NCBI GenBank assembly: GCA_040881665.1
Contig: JBBECT010000005.1
Location: 741,322 to 805,321 of the forward strand
From: Actinomycetota bacterium
GTDB taxonomy: Bacteria; Actinomycetota; UBA4738; HRBIN12
Length of the DNA stretch: 64,000 bases
Reading direction: 5' to 3'
Position 1 is the first letter of the stretch; the number at the start of each line of letters is the position of its first letter. A program made the position numbers and the translations under genes. Below, piece after piece: positions 26,790-35,949 of this stretch. Below the pieces are notes generated by a model, which made no database searches, was not told the DNA's origin, and saw only the letters and a list, made by a program, of their open reading frames with translations.

Positions 26790-27619
26790 GTCTTCTGATC
26801 GGCCTGCAGCAGCGCCCGGTAGAGGTCGTTGGCCGAAACCCCGCGTTCGCGCGCCACGTGCTGTGCCGCAGCGCGCTTGCGCTCGCCCCGTTCCACGAGC
26901 GCGCGCACCTGCTCGAGGAGCTCGTCCTGGTCGGGCTCCTCGGTGGCGGCCGCTCCCTCGAACACGACGACGATCTCACCCTTCGGGTCGTCGTACCCGA
27001 GCTGGGAGAGCACGTCGGAGATCCGGCCGCGTAGCACCTGCTCGTGGACCTTCGTGATCTCCCGGGCCAGGGCGGCGCGCCGGTCGCCGAAGGCGACGAG
27101 CGCATCACGGAGCAGCGTCCGCACCCGGTGCGGCGACTCGAAACACACGAGCGTCCGCGGATCGGTCGCGAGCTCGGCGAGCCGACGCCGCCGTTCGCCG
27201 GCCTTCCGGGGCGGGAACCCCTCGAAGACGAACCGGTCGGTCGGCAATCCGGACACCACGAGCGCCGCGATCACCGCGGAGGGTCCCGGAACGACGCGCA
27301 CCTCGATCCCGTCGTCGGCACACGCCCGCACCAATCGGAACCCCGGGTCGGACATCCCCGGCATGCCCGCGTCGGACACGACCGCGACATCGGACCCCTC
27401 GCGGAGGAGTGCGAGCAGCTCGACGGTCCGCTCGCGCTCGTTCCCCTCGAAGAACGACACGAGGCGCGCCCGGATCCCGAAGTGCGACAAGAGCCGTCCG
27501 GTACGGCGGGTGTCCTCGGCGGCGACCACGTCGACGGCCGCGAGGACCTGCAGGGCCCGCTCGCCGATGTCACCGAGGTTGCCGATCGGGGTGCCCACCA
27601 GATGCAGGGTTCCGCTCAC
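26786..27619 (-). CDS. rsmI: 16S rRNA (cytidine1402-2'-O)-methyltransferase
   Basis: RsmI methylates C1402 in the ribosomal P site. The 277-aa tetrapyrrole-methylase-fold protein has GTLHLVGTPIGNLGDIGERAL at the N-terminus, AAEDTRRTGRLL near 33, VSDAGMPGMSDPGF near 80 and the FEGFPPRK motif. The C-terminal 50 residues are the extra helical domain. It is divergent from the mannosyltransferase gene with only 35 bp between, as in mycobacteria. Confidence 0.95.
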   Translation of the reverse strand: MSGTLHLVGTPIGNLGDIGERALQVLAAVDVVAAEDTRRTGRLLSHFGIRARLVSFFEGNERERTVELLALLREGSDVAVVSDAGMPGMSDPGFRLVRACADDGIEVRVVPGPSAVIAALVVSGLPTDRFVFEGFPPRKAGERRRRLAELATDPRTLVCFESPHRVRTLLRDALVAFGDRRAALAREITKVHEQVLRGRISDVLSQLGYDDPKGEIVVVFEGAAATEEPDQDELLEQVRALVERGERKRAAAQHVARERGVSANDLYRALLQADQKT

Positions 27620-27640
27620 CCTCCGATGGTCCCACGCGCG

Positions 27641-27655
27641 TACGATCGTGCGCGA
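27641..27655 (+). promoter_or_regulatory. Leaderless promoter of the O-mannosyltransferase gene
   Basis: A TACGAT -10 element (27641-27646) is followed after 8 nt by the ATG. Confidence 0.55.
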
Positions 27656-29265
27656 TGCAGCGCCTGCGCCACGTCCTCGGCCACCCCGTCGTCGCGATCG
27701 CGGTTGTCACGATCCTGGCGGGGGCTCTCCGGTTCCACGACCTGGGGGACCCTGGCCGGCGGATCTTCGACGAGGTCTACTACTCCAAGGCCGGCTGCCT
27801 CGCCGTCGGCTACGACCGCGAGACGTGTGCCGTCACCTCCGAGCAGGAGATCGCCTGGGCCGACAAGTACGACGACGTGGGGTCGTGGGTGCATCCGCCG
27901 CTGGGCAAGCTCGCGATCGGAACCGGACAGCGGGTCTTCGGTCCGGACGCCTTCGGCTGGCGGTCCGCGACGGCGTTCGCGGGAACGCTCACCGTGATGC
28001 TGATCGCGTGGCTCGCGTTCCTGTTGTGGCGTCGGGCCGCATGGGCATGGGTGGCCGGCCTGCTGATGGCGACCGAACACCTCAGCTTCGTGCAGTCGCG
28101 GATCGGGATGCTCGACGGGCTCCTGACCTTCTGGATCGTGCTCGGGCTGTTCCTGCTCGTGGTCGACCGCCGGTGGATCGACCGGCGGACGGAGGCCGCG
28201 GCGAGGGAGGAGGAGTCCGGACCCCGACCGCCGACCGACGACCGACTCCTCCCGGTCGCCGGCGGCAGCGTCGATCTCTGGGATGCCGACCGGGACTCGA
28301 CCGGCGCCGACCCCCGGCGACCTCCACCACCCCCGCCCGGAACGGAACCGGTGCTCGCTCCCGCGTTCGCCGGACCGGTCCCCTCACCGCTGTGGCGCCC
28401 CTGGCGGTTCGCGGCGGGCATCGCCCTCGCATGCGCCGTCGCGACGAAGTGGTCCGGGGCGTTCGCGCTCCTCGCGGCCATCGTGCTCTCGTTGCTGTGG
28501 GAGCGGACCCGGCGGTTCCGCGCGTGGGCCGACCATCCCGTGCGCCGCGCGATCGTGCAGGAGGGATTCACGATCGTCCTCGCGTTCGCGATCGTCCCGA
28601 TCCTGGTCTACGTCGCGTCCTACGCCGGCTACTTCATGGAGTTCGGCTTCAGCCCTTCCCGCTGGTTCACGCTGCAACGGGAGATGCTCGGATTCAGCCG
28701 TGGCCTCGAACCACTCGACGACAAGGGCCAGCCGATCCACGGCTACCTGTCGGCCGCGTGGCAATGGATCGCGAACGCCCGCCCGGTCGCCTACTTCTAC
28801 ACCGACGAGTCGGGGGTCCGTCGCGAGATCATGGCGATCGGCAACCCCGTCGTGTTCTGGACGAGCATCGTGGCGATCCCGGCGATGGCGGTCGCGTGGC
28901 GCCGTGCGCGCGACTGGATCGCCGGGTTCGTCCTCGTCGCGATCGGCGTGCAGTACCTGCCGTGGTTCTTCATCTCGCGCCCGAAGTTCCTCTTCTACAT
29001 CGCACCGATCGCTCCGTTCCTCGTCCTCGCCGTGGTGTGGCTCGTCCGCGAGCTCGCCTCGTGGCGGATCGAACCGCAGGAAGCCGACGACGCGAAGCGC
29101 GGGATCCGTCCGCTGCTGCCGGTTGCCGTGCTCCTCGTCGTCGCGGCGATCGCGACCTTCCTCTGGTTCTGGCCGGTGCTGACCGCCGGGGAACTCACCG
29201 AACAGGCATGGCGGCTGCGGATCTGGTTCGACGGAACGACGTGGGCGCACTTCAACTGGATCTGA
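27655..29265 (+). CDS. pmt: Protein O-mannosyltransferase (PMT family)
   Basis: This polytopic GT39-type enzyme transfers mannose from polyprenyl-phosphate-mannose to exported proteins during secretion. The first luminal loop has the catalytic Asp-Glu pair (RIFDEVYYSKAG, residues 39-50). About ten membrane helices follow. A hydrophilic Pro/Arg/Asp-rich insertion at about 175-240 splits the helices and is unusual. The ATG follows a TACGAT -10, and longer in-frame extensions overlap rsmI and are rejected. Location beside rsmI is conserved in actinobacteria. Confidence 0.93.
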   Translation: MQRLRHVLGHPVVAIAVVTILAGALRFHDLGDPGRRIFDEVYYSKAGCLAVGYDRETCAVTSEQEIAWADKYDDVGSWVHPPLGKLAIGTGQRVFGPDAFGWRSATAFAGTLTVMLIAWLAFLLWRRAAWAWVAGLLMATEHLSFVQSRIGMLDGLLTFWIVLGLFLLVVDRRWIDRRTEAAAREEESGPRPPTDDRLLPVAGGSVDLWDADRDSTGADPRRPPPPPPGTEPVLAPAFAGPVPSPLWRPWRFAAGIALACAVATKWSGAFALLAAIVLSLLWERTRRFRAWADHPVRRAIVQEGFTIVLAFAIVPILVYVASYAGYFMEFGFSPSRWFTLQREMLGFSRGLEPLDDKGQPIHGYLSAAWQWIANARPVAYFYTDESGVRREIMAIGNPVVFWTSIVAIPAMAVAWRRARDWIAGFVLVAIGVQYLPWFFISRPKFLFYIAPIAPFLVLAVVWLVRELASWRIEPQEADDAKRGIRPLLPVAVLLVVAAIATFLWFWPVLTAGELTEQAWRLRIWFDGTTWAHFNWI

Positions 29266-29274
29266 CCCGACGAG

Positions 29275-29312
29275 TGCGCTGACCGCCGGTCATCGCGGGG
29301 GACTTCAGCGCA
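29275..29312. promoter_or_regulatory. Inverted repeat before the CocE-type hydrolase gene
   Basis: Perfect 8-bp arms TGCGCTGA and TCAGCGCA are separated by 22 bp and lie just upstream of a TACGAT -10 (29324-29329). It could be an operator or the end-hairpin of the mannosyltransferase transcript. Confidence 0.4.
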
Positions 29313-29332
29313 GATCGCTCGGGTACGATGCT

Positions 29333-31369
29333 GTGCTGATGCCGGCACTCGAACACGTCAAGATTCCCATGTCCGACGGTGTGCGGCTATCCGCCTACCT
29401 CGTCCTTCCCGACGCCCCCGCTCATCCAGGTCCGTGGCCCGCGATCCTCGAGGCCCTTCCCTACCGCAAGGACGACATCACCTCCGGCTACAAGCCCGAG
29501 TACGAACGGCTCGCCGACGAAGGCGGCTACGCGGTCTGCCGGATCGACGTCCGCGGCACCGGCTCGAGCGAGGGCATCGCGGTCGACGAGTACCCGGTGC
29601 GGGAGCAGGACGACCTGATCGAGGTGATCCGATGGCTCGCCGAGCAGCCCTGGAGCACCGGCGACGTCGGGATGTACGGGACCTCCTACTCCGGGTTCAA
29701 CGCGATCCAGGTCGCGATGCGCCGCCCCCCGCAGTTGAAGGCGATCATCCCGATCTTCGCCACAGACGATCGGTTCGGCGACGACGTCCACTACTACGGC
29801 GGCGCGCAGAAGCAGCTCGACAAGATCGACTACCCGGCCTACATGGTCGCGATGAACGCGCTGCCGCCCGCACCGCCGGTCTACGGCGATGGCTGGCGCG
29901 AGGTCTGGGAGCAGCGCGTGCAGGAGACCGAACCGTGGCTGATCACCTGGCTCGAGCACCAACGGCTCGACGACTACTGGAAGCACGGGTCGCTGCTCGT
30001 CGACTACGACTCGATCGAGGCGGCGACGATGATCGTCGCCGGGTGGGCCGATGGGTACCGGAACAACTCGCTGCGCACGATCCAACAGCTCACGTGTCCC
30101 AAGCGGCTGCTGCTGGGTCCCTGGGCCCACGCCTCGATCGAGGACTCGGACCCCGGTCCGAACATCGATATCGTCGTCGAGCATCTGCGCTGGTGGGATC
30201 GCTGGCTGAAGGGCATCGACAACGGGATCGACGGCGAGCCGGAGATCGTCGTGTTCGCGAGACGTTCCACGCGGCCGTCACCGACCTTGAAGGAGTACCG
30301 CGGCGAGTGGCGCTACGAGCCCGGGTGGCCGCTCGAGCGGCTCGTCGAGACTCAGTTCGAGCTCGAGAAGGCGCGCGCGCCCGGGCGCAACGACACGGGG
30401 CCCGACGATCTGCAGGTGCGGGGCGACGTCGGGTGGACCGCGTGGATCTCCTGCGCCGGCGCCCTCCCGTGGGGAACGCCCGACGACCAGCGCGCCGACG
30501 AAGCGTTCTCGCTCGTCTACGACTGGGAGCCGCTGGAGGACGAGCTGGAGATCCTCGGCCACCCGACACTCGAGGTCACCGTCACCTCGTCGGCTCCGAT
30601 CGCCTACCTCGACGCGAAGCTGTGCGACGTGTTCCCGGACGGAACCTCCTCACTCGTGACGCGCGGTTTGCTGAACCTCGCGCACCGCGACTCGCGCGAG
30701 GAACCCACGCCCATCGAGCCCGGGCGTCCCTATCGGATCTCGTTCCCCCTCGAGGTCACCTCGTGGATCTTCGAGCGGGGCCACCGGATCCGTCTCGATC
30801 TCGCCGGCACGGACTGGCCGAACGCCTGGCCGCCGCCGGAGCCCCTCTCGCTCACGATCGACCGCGTGGGCTCGATGCTGACGCTGCCGGTCCTCGACGG
30901 ACCCAGCCCGATCTCGGAACGTCCGACGATGGCCGAGCCCAGGCGCGAGCAGCACGTCGGCGGCCGTCACGGCGGCTCGTCCGGCGGCACCGACGCCAGC
31001 GGTGGCGACGGGGAGGGCCGGGACGACGCGGTCTGGTGGCGCATCGAGCACGACCAGCTCGCGCGCGAGACGCGTGCGGTGGCCGGGAGCTCCGGCGTCA
31101 CGCAGGCGACCGACGATCGCCCCCGCGTCGACGAGATCTACGAGGGCCACGTCGCCGTTTCGTACGACGATCCGGGCCGTGCCCGGGCCGAAGGGCACAT
31201 CCGCTTCGAGATCGCGTGGCCGGAGGTGACCGCGACGAGCGAGCTGACCCACAAGCTCGTGAGCGACCGCGAGGCCTACCACCTCGAGATGGACCTGGTG
31301 GTCAGCGAGAACGGCGAGCAGCGCTGGACCCGCCGGTGGCGGCGCCGGATCCCCCGCGACCACGCCTGA
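29333..31369 (+). CDS. CocE/NonD-family serine hydrolase (X-Pro dipeptidyl-peptidase S15 type)
   Basis: An alpha/beta hydrolase domain has its nucleophile in GMYGTSYSGFNA near residue 115. The S15 C-terminal jelly-roll follows, with RGLLNLAHRDS and FPLEVTSWIFERGHRIRLDLAG. Family members cleave X-Pro peptides, cocaine-type esters or acyl groups. At 678 aa it is long, with a Gly/Asp-rich linker near 535-570 joining an extra C-terminal domain of about 100 residues. The ATG at 29339 lies 9 nt after TACGAT and is the likelier start than the GTG at 29333. Confidence 0.9.
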   Translation: MLMPALEHVKIPMSDGVRLSAYLVLPDAPAHPGPWPAILEALPYRKDDITSGYKPEYERLADEGGYAVCRIDVRGTGSSEGIAVDEYPVREQDDLIEVIRWLAEQPWSTGDVGMYGTSYSGFNAIQVAMRRPPQLKAIIPIFATDDRFGDDVHYYGGAQKQLDKIDYPAYMVAMNALPPAPPVYGDGWREVWEQRVQETEPWLITWLEHQRLDDYWKHGSLLVDYDSIEAATMIVAGWADGYRNNSLRTIQQLTCPKRLLLGPWAHASIEDSDPGPNIDIVVEHLRWWDRWLKGIDNGIDGEPEIVVFARRSTRPSPTLKEYRGEWRYEPGWPLERLVETQFELEKARAPGRNDTGPDDLQVRGDVGWTAWISCAGALPWGTPDDQRADEAFSLVYDWEPLEDELEILGHPTLEVTVTSSAPIAYLDAKLCDVFPDGTSSLVTRGLLNLAHRDSREEPTPIEPGRPYRISFPLEVTSWIFERGHRIRLDLAGTDWPNAWPPPEPLSLTIDRVGSMLTLPVLDGPSPISERPTMAEPRREQHVGGRHGGSSGGTDASGGDGEGRDDAVWWRIEHDQLARETRAVAGSSGVTQATDDRPRVDEIYEGHVAVSYDDPGRARAEGHIRFEIAWPEVTATSELTHKLVSDREAYHLEMDLVVSENGEQRWTRRWRRRIPRDHA

Positions 31370-31411
31370 AGCGGACCGAAGGAGCGAGGGGAAACGACCC
31401 CGGAAACGCTT

Positions 31412-31436
31412 GTCCCCGGCGCAGCGGGCCGGGGAC
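31412..31436. terminator. Hairpin between convergent genes (hydrolase and YbaK-like)
   Basis: Perfect 9-bp arms GTCCCCGGC and GCCGGGGAC enclose a 7-nt loop, 40 bp after the hydrolase stop. There is no T-tract, so it would act as an I-shaped terminator, common in actinobacteria. Confidence 0.6.
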
Positions 31437-31543
31437 GCGTCTTGGGTATCGGACGGGGATGGCGTCACCGCCACTTGTCCTCCGTCCACCCCAAAGGGTA
31501 GGACCAGGCGCCGACATCGACAAGGACGCCGGTCAGCGAGGTG

Positions 31544-32113
31544 TCAGCCGGTCTCGGTGTCGGATGCCGCCGCGGCCGACGCGGCGGTCAGCGGTGTGAT
31601 CACGACCGGATCGTCGCGGAACAACGCGTCGGTCGCCATCGCGATCGACAGCGTGTGCTTCCCGGCCCGGAACACCACCGTGCTCCGCTGCACGACCGCC
31701 GGATCGACGTACATCGGCGCGAGGAAGAACAGCCCCAGGGGAGGAAGGGCGCCCGGCTCGTACTCGGGGAACGAGCGCTCGAGCTCCTTCGTGGCCGCCG
31801 GGCGAGCGTCCGGGTCGCGCAGCGCGGCGCGGGCGAGATCCAGGTCGAGGTCGGTGGTTTCGGGAACCACCATCAGCGCGTGGCCCAGGGAGGTGACCAG
31901 CACTTCGGTCTTGACGACCTCGTCGGGAGCGAACCCGCGCGGCCGGGTCGGTCGCGGCGCCGGATCGCGTCGCTCGTCCGCGACAACCAGACTCGGGCGC
32001 CCTGACGACGCCGTCGGGTTGTCCCGATCCGGCTGGGCCGGATCGTCGGGGTGCGGGATCACGACGAACGTGACACCGCGACCTTGCAGGTACTCCATCA
32101 GTCGCGCCGACAT
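31544..32113 (-). CDS. YbaK/ProX-type aminoacyl-tRNA deacylase-like protein
   Basis: This 189-aa protein resembles single-domain editing proteins that hydrolyse mischarged tRNA. It opens with LMEYLQGRGVTFVVIPH. The central KTEVLVTSLGHALMVVPETTDLDL is the strand-Lys region of the family, and PLGLFFLAPMYVDPAV and RAGKHTLSIAMATDAL are the conserved tail blocks. A Pro/Arg-rich insertion at about residues 25-55 is not typical. ATG is preceded by a strong GGGGAGGGGGAG ribosome site. Substrate specificity cannot be read from the sequence. Confidence 0.8.
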   Translation of the reverse strand: MSARLMEYLQGRGVTFVVIPHPDDPAQPDRDNPTASSGRPSLVVADERRDPAPRPTRPRGFAPDEVVKTEVLVTSLGHALMVVPETTDLDLDLARAALRDPDARPAATKELERSFPEYEPGALPPLGLFFLAPMYVDPAVVQRSTVVFRAGKHTLSIAMATDALFRDDPVVITPLTAASAAAASDTETG

Positions 32114-32376
32114 GGTGCTCCCCCTCCCCTGAGCCCGTCGCCGGGCCCGTGTGACTCGACCACATCGGATGAGACGGGATGCTACTCGTCCGCGCCACTC
32201 CGATGCAGAGCCGAAGGTCGGGATCTGGCGGCAAAGGTCGCGCCGTGCGCGCCCGATCGGGCGTTGCGGCGCGCCGCACCGTACATCGGGGACCGTCGTG
32301 AACCTACGCATCCGGTCTGCGGCTCGTGGGGAACCCGGCACGCCTCGCGACCGCGCGGTGTTCGCCGGCCGGGCAC

Positions 32377-33138
32377 TCACCCCCCGAAACCCGGCAACCG
32401 GTCGCGGAACACGATCCAGCCGAGCCCCGCACCGACGTCGATCAGCACGTGCGCGATCACCAACGGCCAGGTCCGGCGCCATCGTGCGAACACCCAGCCC
32501 AGCAGCAACCCCATCGCGAGGTTCCCGAGGAATCCGCCCCACCCCTGGTACAGGTGGTACGAGGCGCGCAACCCCGCCGAACCGAATATCGCCCACGGGG
32601 TGCGAACACCGAGCTGCTGGAGCCGCGTGATCAAGTACCCGGCGACGATCGTCTCCTCGAGCAGGCCCGCCTCGACCGCATTCAGCACGAGCACGGGAAC
32701 CGTCCACCAGTGCCCCAGCGGCGGGGCCGGAACGACGAACCGGTTCACCCCGAGCTCGACGGCAACCAGGTAGAGCCCGATCCCGGCTGCCCCGATCACG
32801 ACGGCGAGCGCAACCCCCAGACCGATGTCGAACCGCGGCCGGTTCCACGCCATCCCGATCGCCCCGACCCCCTCGCCGTCGCGCCGGACGAGGTAGAGGA
32901 CGAGCCACACCGGAGCGAGGCCGAACACGAAGCTCGCCAGCTGCCGCGCGAACACGACGTCCTGGCTGACCGAGGCGACGGTCACCCCCGCCACCGGAGC
33001 GGTCACGAGGTTGATCGCCGCGAACACCGCGCTCGCCAGCAGCGACAGAGCGAGCACGACGAGGACCTCTTCGCCCAGCCGTCGCGGCGGGAGCGGGGCG
33101 GGAGGAACGGCCTCGTCGAAGGTCAGCACCGAACGCAC
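32377..33138 (-). CDS. CPBP-family intramembrane metalloprotease-like protein
   Basis: About seven hydrophobic helices carry the Abi/CAAX-protease (PF02517) pattern: EETIVAGYL near residue 162, SYHLYQGWGG near 188 and IAHVLIDVG near 228. The first motif is normally EExxxR, but the Arg is Ala here, so catalysis may be altered. Family members cleave prenylated proteins or act in bacteriocin immunity. The GTG start lies 6 nt after TAGGCT, indicating a leaderless mRNA. The 263 bp between it and the YbaK-like gene hold nothing I recognise. Confidence 0.82.
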   Translation of the reverse strand: MRSVLTFDEAVPPAPLPPRRLGEEVLVVLALSLLASAVFAAINLVTAPVAGVTVASVSQDVVFARQLASFVFGLAPVWLVLYLVRRDGEGVGAIGMAWNRPRFDIGLGVALAVVIGAAGIGLYLVAVELGVNRFVVPAPPLGHWWTVPVLVLNAVEAGLLEETIVAGYLITRLQQLGVRTPWAIFGSAGLRASYHLYQGWGGFLGNLAMGLLLGWVFARWRRTWPLVIAHVLIDVGAGLGWIVFRDRLPGFGG

Positions 33139-33213
33139 CCGGCAAGCCTAAGCCCGCACTACACTCCGCCGGCAGAGCCGCGGGGCCGCGAGGCCCGTGG
33201 GAGGGAACGAGCA

Positions 33214-34437
33214 ATGGCGACGAAGGAGACCGCCGACCTCGTGATCGTCGGGGGCGGCACGATCGGCGGCTGGGCCGCCTGGTTCGCGCGGCGCAACGGC
33301 GCGAAGAAGGTCGTGGTCCTCGAACGCGGCCTGGTCGGCGAGGGCGCCTCGAGTCGGTCGGCGGGCGTGGTCCGCCAGCAGGGCGGCACCCCGAGCACCG
33401 TGCGTCTGGGCATCGAGAGCGTCGCCTTCTACCGGCAGCAGCAGGATCTGTTCGGTATCGACTCCGGGTTCCGCGAGCTCGGCTACCTGATCCTCGCGGT
33501 CACCAAGGACGACGTGGCCGGCGGGCAGCGGCGGATCGAGATGCAACGCGCAGCCGGGCTCGACGTGGACTGGCTCGATGCGAACCGAGTCCGCGAACGC
33601 AACCCGACGCTCGCGCCCACCGGCTATCGCGGCGGGACCTACGTCGCCACCGACGGGTGCATCGATCCCTCCCGGAACGTGCTCGCCTACACGGCCGCGA
33701 TGCGACAGGCGAAGGTCGACCTCCGCGAGCGCACCGCGTTCCTCGGGCTGCGGACCCGCGCGGCCGGGAAGGGGCGCCACCGGGTCACCGGCGTGCGGAC
33801 GAGCGCAGGAACGATCGCGACCGAGCGCGTGATCCTCACCGGCGGCCCGTCGCTGCGGCGCGAGGTCGGCCCCCTCGTCGGGGCGACGATCCCCGTGGGC
33901 GCGGCCCGCCACCAATGCGCGGTGAGCGAACCGCACGAGGATCTCGAGGTGGAACGGCTCCCGATGGTCTTCGACATCGGCGCCGGCATCTACTGGCGGC
34001 TGCACGAGGGCGGACTGCTGTGGGGGATGAGCAACCCCGACGAGACGCCCGGCGAGGCGCGCGAGATCGACTGGCTGTACCTGCGGAAGATGCAGCGCCG
34101 CCTGGCGAAGCTCGTCCCCGTCACCGGCGGCCTCGGGATCCGCAAGGCATGGGCGGCGACGATCGACTACACGCCCGATCACATGCCGATCCTCGGCCCG
34201 GTGCACCGCACCGACGGAGCGGTGATCGAAGGAACGACGATCGCGAACGCGTGCGGGCACGGGATGATGTGGGGACCGGCGGTGTCGCGGATCGCCGCCG
34301 ACCTGGCGATCGCGGGAACGACGAGGGTGATCGACGACGTCGAGCGCTACGGCATGGACCGTTTCGACGCGACGGGACGATCGTCACTCGCCGCCGACCC
34401 CATCTCCCTGCCCTTCCCGCTCGAGCCCGACGACTGA
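33214..34437 (+). CDS. FAD-dependent oxidoreductase of the DAO (sarcosine oxidase-like) family
   Basis: The N-terminal dinucleotide-binding fold is clear (DLVIVGGGTIGGWAAWFARR, then VVVLERG). GEGASSRSAGVVRQQGG is the flavin-contacting segment of the D-amino-acid/sarcosine oxidase family. The C-terminal DYTPDHMPILGP and ANACGHGMMWGPAVSR blocks complete the FAD site. Length is 407 aa. The ATG has a good ribosome site (GGGAGGGAACG) after a TACACT -10, so unlike its neighbours it has a leader. The substrate is unknown, probably an amine or N-methyl amino acid. Confidence 0.9.
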   Translation: MATKETADLVIVGGGTIGGWAAWFARRNGAKKVVVLERGLVGEGASSRSAGVVRQQGGTPSTVRLGIESVAFYRQQQDLFGIDSGFRELGYLILAVTKDDVAGGQRRIEMQRAAGLDVDWLDANRVRERNPTLAPTGYRGGTYVATDGCIDPSRNVLAYTAAMRQAKVDLRERTAFLGLRTRAAGKGRHRVTGVRTSAGTIATERVILTGGPSLRREVGPLVGATIPVGAARHQCAVSEPHEDLEVERLPMVFDIGAGIYWRLHEGGLLWGMSNPDETPGEAREIDWLYLRKMQRRLAKLVPVTGGLGIRKAWAATIDYTPDHMPILGPVHRTDGAVIEGTTIANACGHGMMWGPAVSRIAADLAIAGTTRVIDDVERYGMDRFDATGRSSLAADPISLPFPLEPDD

Positions 34438-34442
34438 TCTCG

Positions 34443-34778
34443 TCAGTACCGGATCTGTAACGCGTACCGCAACGCGCGATCGAGCTCGGGGATCCGCTCG
34501 GCGCCGAGAGCCCCGAGGGCGTCGCCGTCGAGGAGCTGCCGCGGCACCGTCAGGATGTTGTCGAGGCTCACCACCGACGGCTTCGGCACACCCTCGGCGC
34601 CGCCCACCACGAGCTCGGAGTCAAGGCCGCGGATCATCGAGGTCAGCGGGGCGACGGTGACCTTGTTGAGGACCCGCAGCGTCGCATCGCGCGTAAGCAC
34701 GAGCACGGGCCGGCGCCCCGCCGGGCTCGGAAGGTCGGCCCAGTAGACCTCGCCGCGCCGAACGGGGAGCGTGCTCAC
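34443..34778 (-). CDS. MazF/PemK-type toxin endoribonuclease
   Basis: This 111-aa protein fits the MazF family of mRNA interferases. It opens with VRRGEVYWADLPSPAGRRPVLVLTRD, the family signature with the conserved Arg, then VTVAPLTSMIRGLDSELVV and SVVSLDNILTVPRQLL. The GTG start overlaps the antitoxin stop as GTGA. The tail has the usual DRALRYALQI helix. It is on the minus strand, convergent with the FAD oxidoreductase. Confidence 0.92.
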   Translation of the reverse strand: MSTLPVRRGEVYWADLPSPAGRRPVLVLTRDATLRVLNKVTVAPLTSMIRGLDSELVVGGAEGVPKPSVVSLDNILTVPRQLLDGDALGALGAERIPELDRALRYALQIRY

Positions 34779-35020
34779 CACGGCGGCAGGCCCTCGAGAG
34801 ACGCACGCATGAACGCGTCCGTCAGCTCGGGGTCGTGCGGTTGCCGTCGATACGCCTCGACGAGTCGCCGGTCGGCGTCGATCTCGTCGCGAGCATCCAG
34901 GAGGGCGGTCGCGGCGCGGCGGAGGAGGTCGCTTCGGCTGACCCCTTCGGCCTCGGCCAAGGTATCCAACCGCACGACCAGTTCGTCGTCCAGCTGCACC
35001 AGCACCTGCTTCCTCGCCAT
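34775..35020 (-). CDS. Ribbon-helix-helix antitoxin partner of MazF
   Basis: This 81-aa protein begins MARKQVLVQLDDELVVRLD, a ribbon-helix-helix strand with helix (EGVSRSDLLRRAATALLD) that would bind DNA as a dimer. The acidic tail (DADRRLVEAYRRQP...) should wrap the toxin. ATG 35020 is preferred over an upstream in-frame ATG because it lies 8 nt after TAGACT (leaderless) and directly before the motif. A palindrome at 35036-35053 covers the promoter, and the toxin gene overlaps the stop. Confidence 0.88.
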   Translation of the reverse strand: MARKQVLVQLDDELVVRLDTLAEAEGVSRSDLLRRAATALLDARDEIDADRRLVEAYRRQPHDPELTDAFMRASLEGLPPW

Positions 35021-35035
35021 ACCCGGCGAGTCTAG

Positions 35036-35053
35036 CATATGACGCATCATATG
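35036..35053. promoter_or_regulatory. Operator-like palindrome of the MazEF-type operon
   Basis: Perfect arms CATATGA and TCATATG surround CGCA, immediately upstream of the TAGACT -10 of the antitoxin gene. AT-rich in a GC-rich surrounding, it fits autoregulation by the ribbon-helix-helix antitoxin. Confidence 0.7.
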
Positions 35054-35147
35054 GTTCCCTCACCGGACGTCCCACAGAAGGGTCGGAGAGATCCTCCCCC
35101 GATCGCGGCGGCCGCCGCTGTGAGCCGGGTCACGCGGCGCGAGATCG

Positions 35148-35879
35148 TCAGGGGCGAACGAGGGCGAGGTCGACGTCGCGCAGACGGACCTCGACCATCA
35201 GCAGCTCGGTCGTCTCGTCGGCGGTCAGGGTGATCGCGTCCTCGTCGCCGATCCGAGCGGCATCACCCGTGGCCAAGACCTCGTCGCCGAGACGCAGCGA
35301 ACCCTCGATCGCGTACAGGTAGGCGCCCTGGTCGGGCTCGAAGCGGTGCGTCACGGTCGTCCCTGCGTTCAGGCGCGCGACGTAGACGCTCGCGTCCTGG
35401 TGCATCCTCACGGCGTCGCCGCCGGACCCCGAAATCGCCTTCAGCAAGCGGTCGGTGCGATCGGCTTCGGTGAACACCTTCTGCTCGACGCCGGGCTGCA
35501 GACCGAGCTCGTCGGGCATGATCCACAGCTGGATGAAGCGCATCGGCTCGGTCTCGCTGCCGTTCTTCTCCGAGTGCCACGCGCCGGAGCCGAGCGTCAT
35601 CCGCTGCACCGATCCCGCGGGAAGCATGCCCTCGTCGCCACCGACGTTGTCCTCGTGCTTGAACGTTCCTTCGACGACGTAGGTCAACCCCTCGATGTCT
35701 CGATGGGGATGCATCGGCCAGACGGCACCGGGGATCAGGCGATCGTCGTTGAACACACGCAGGGTTCCCCATTGCATCCACGCGGGGTCGTAGTAGCTGT
35801 CGAACGAGAAGTGCCAGCGGGCGCGGAACCACCCACCCTCCACGTCGCTGATCTCGCCGTCGCGCCGGATCGTGATCAT
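35148..35879 (-). CDS. Pirin family protein
   Basis: This 243-aa bicupin has the pirin metal-site pattern HPHRDIEGLTYVVEG near residue 57 and GSGAWHSEKN near 98, supplying His/Glu ligands. FIQLWIMPDELGLQPG in the middle is typical of the YhhW-like group. Proposed roles of the family include quercetin 2,3-dioxygenase activity and redox sensing; the substrate here is unknown. No operon partner: the MazEF pair and the pilin-like gene on either side have their own signals. Confidence 0.92.
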   Translation of the reverse strand: MITIRRDGEISDVEGGWFRARWHFSFDSYYDPAWMQWGTLRVFNDDRLIPGAVWPMHPHRDIEGLTYVVEGTFKHEDNVGGDEGMLPAGSVQRMTLGSGAWHSEKNGSETEPMRFIQLWIMPDELGLQPGVEQKVFTEADRTDRLLKAISGSGGDAVRMHQDASVYVARLNAGTTVTHRFEPDQGAYLYAIEGSLRLGDEVLATGDAARIGDEDAITLTADETTELLMVEVRLRDVDLALVRP

Positions 35880-35949
35880 GGCCGTCAGACTCTCGCACCG
35901 GGCGGTCGCTCCGCAACCCGGATCGGCCGAGCGGAGGCGCGCAGCGGGG

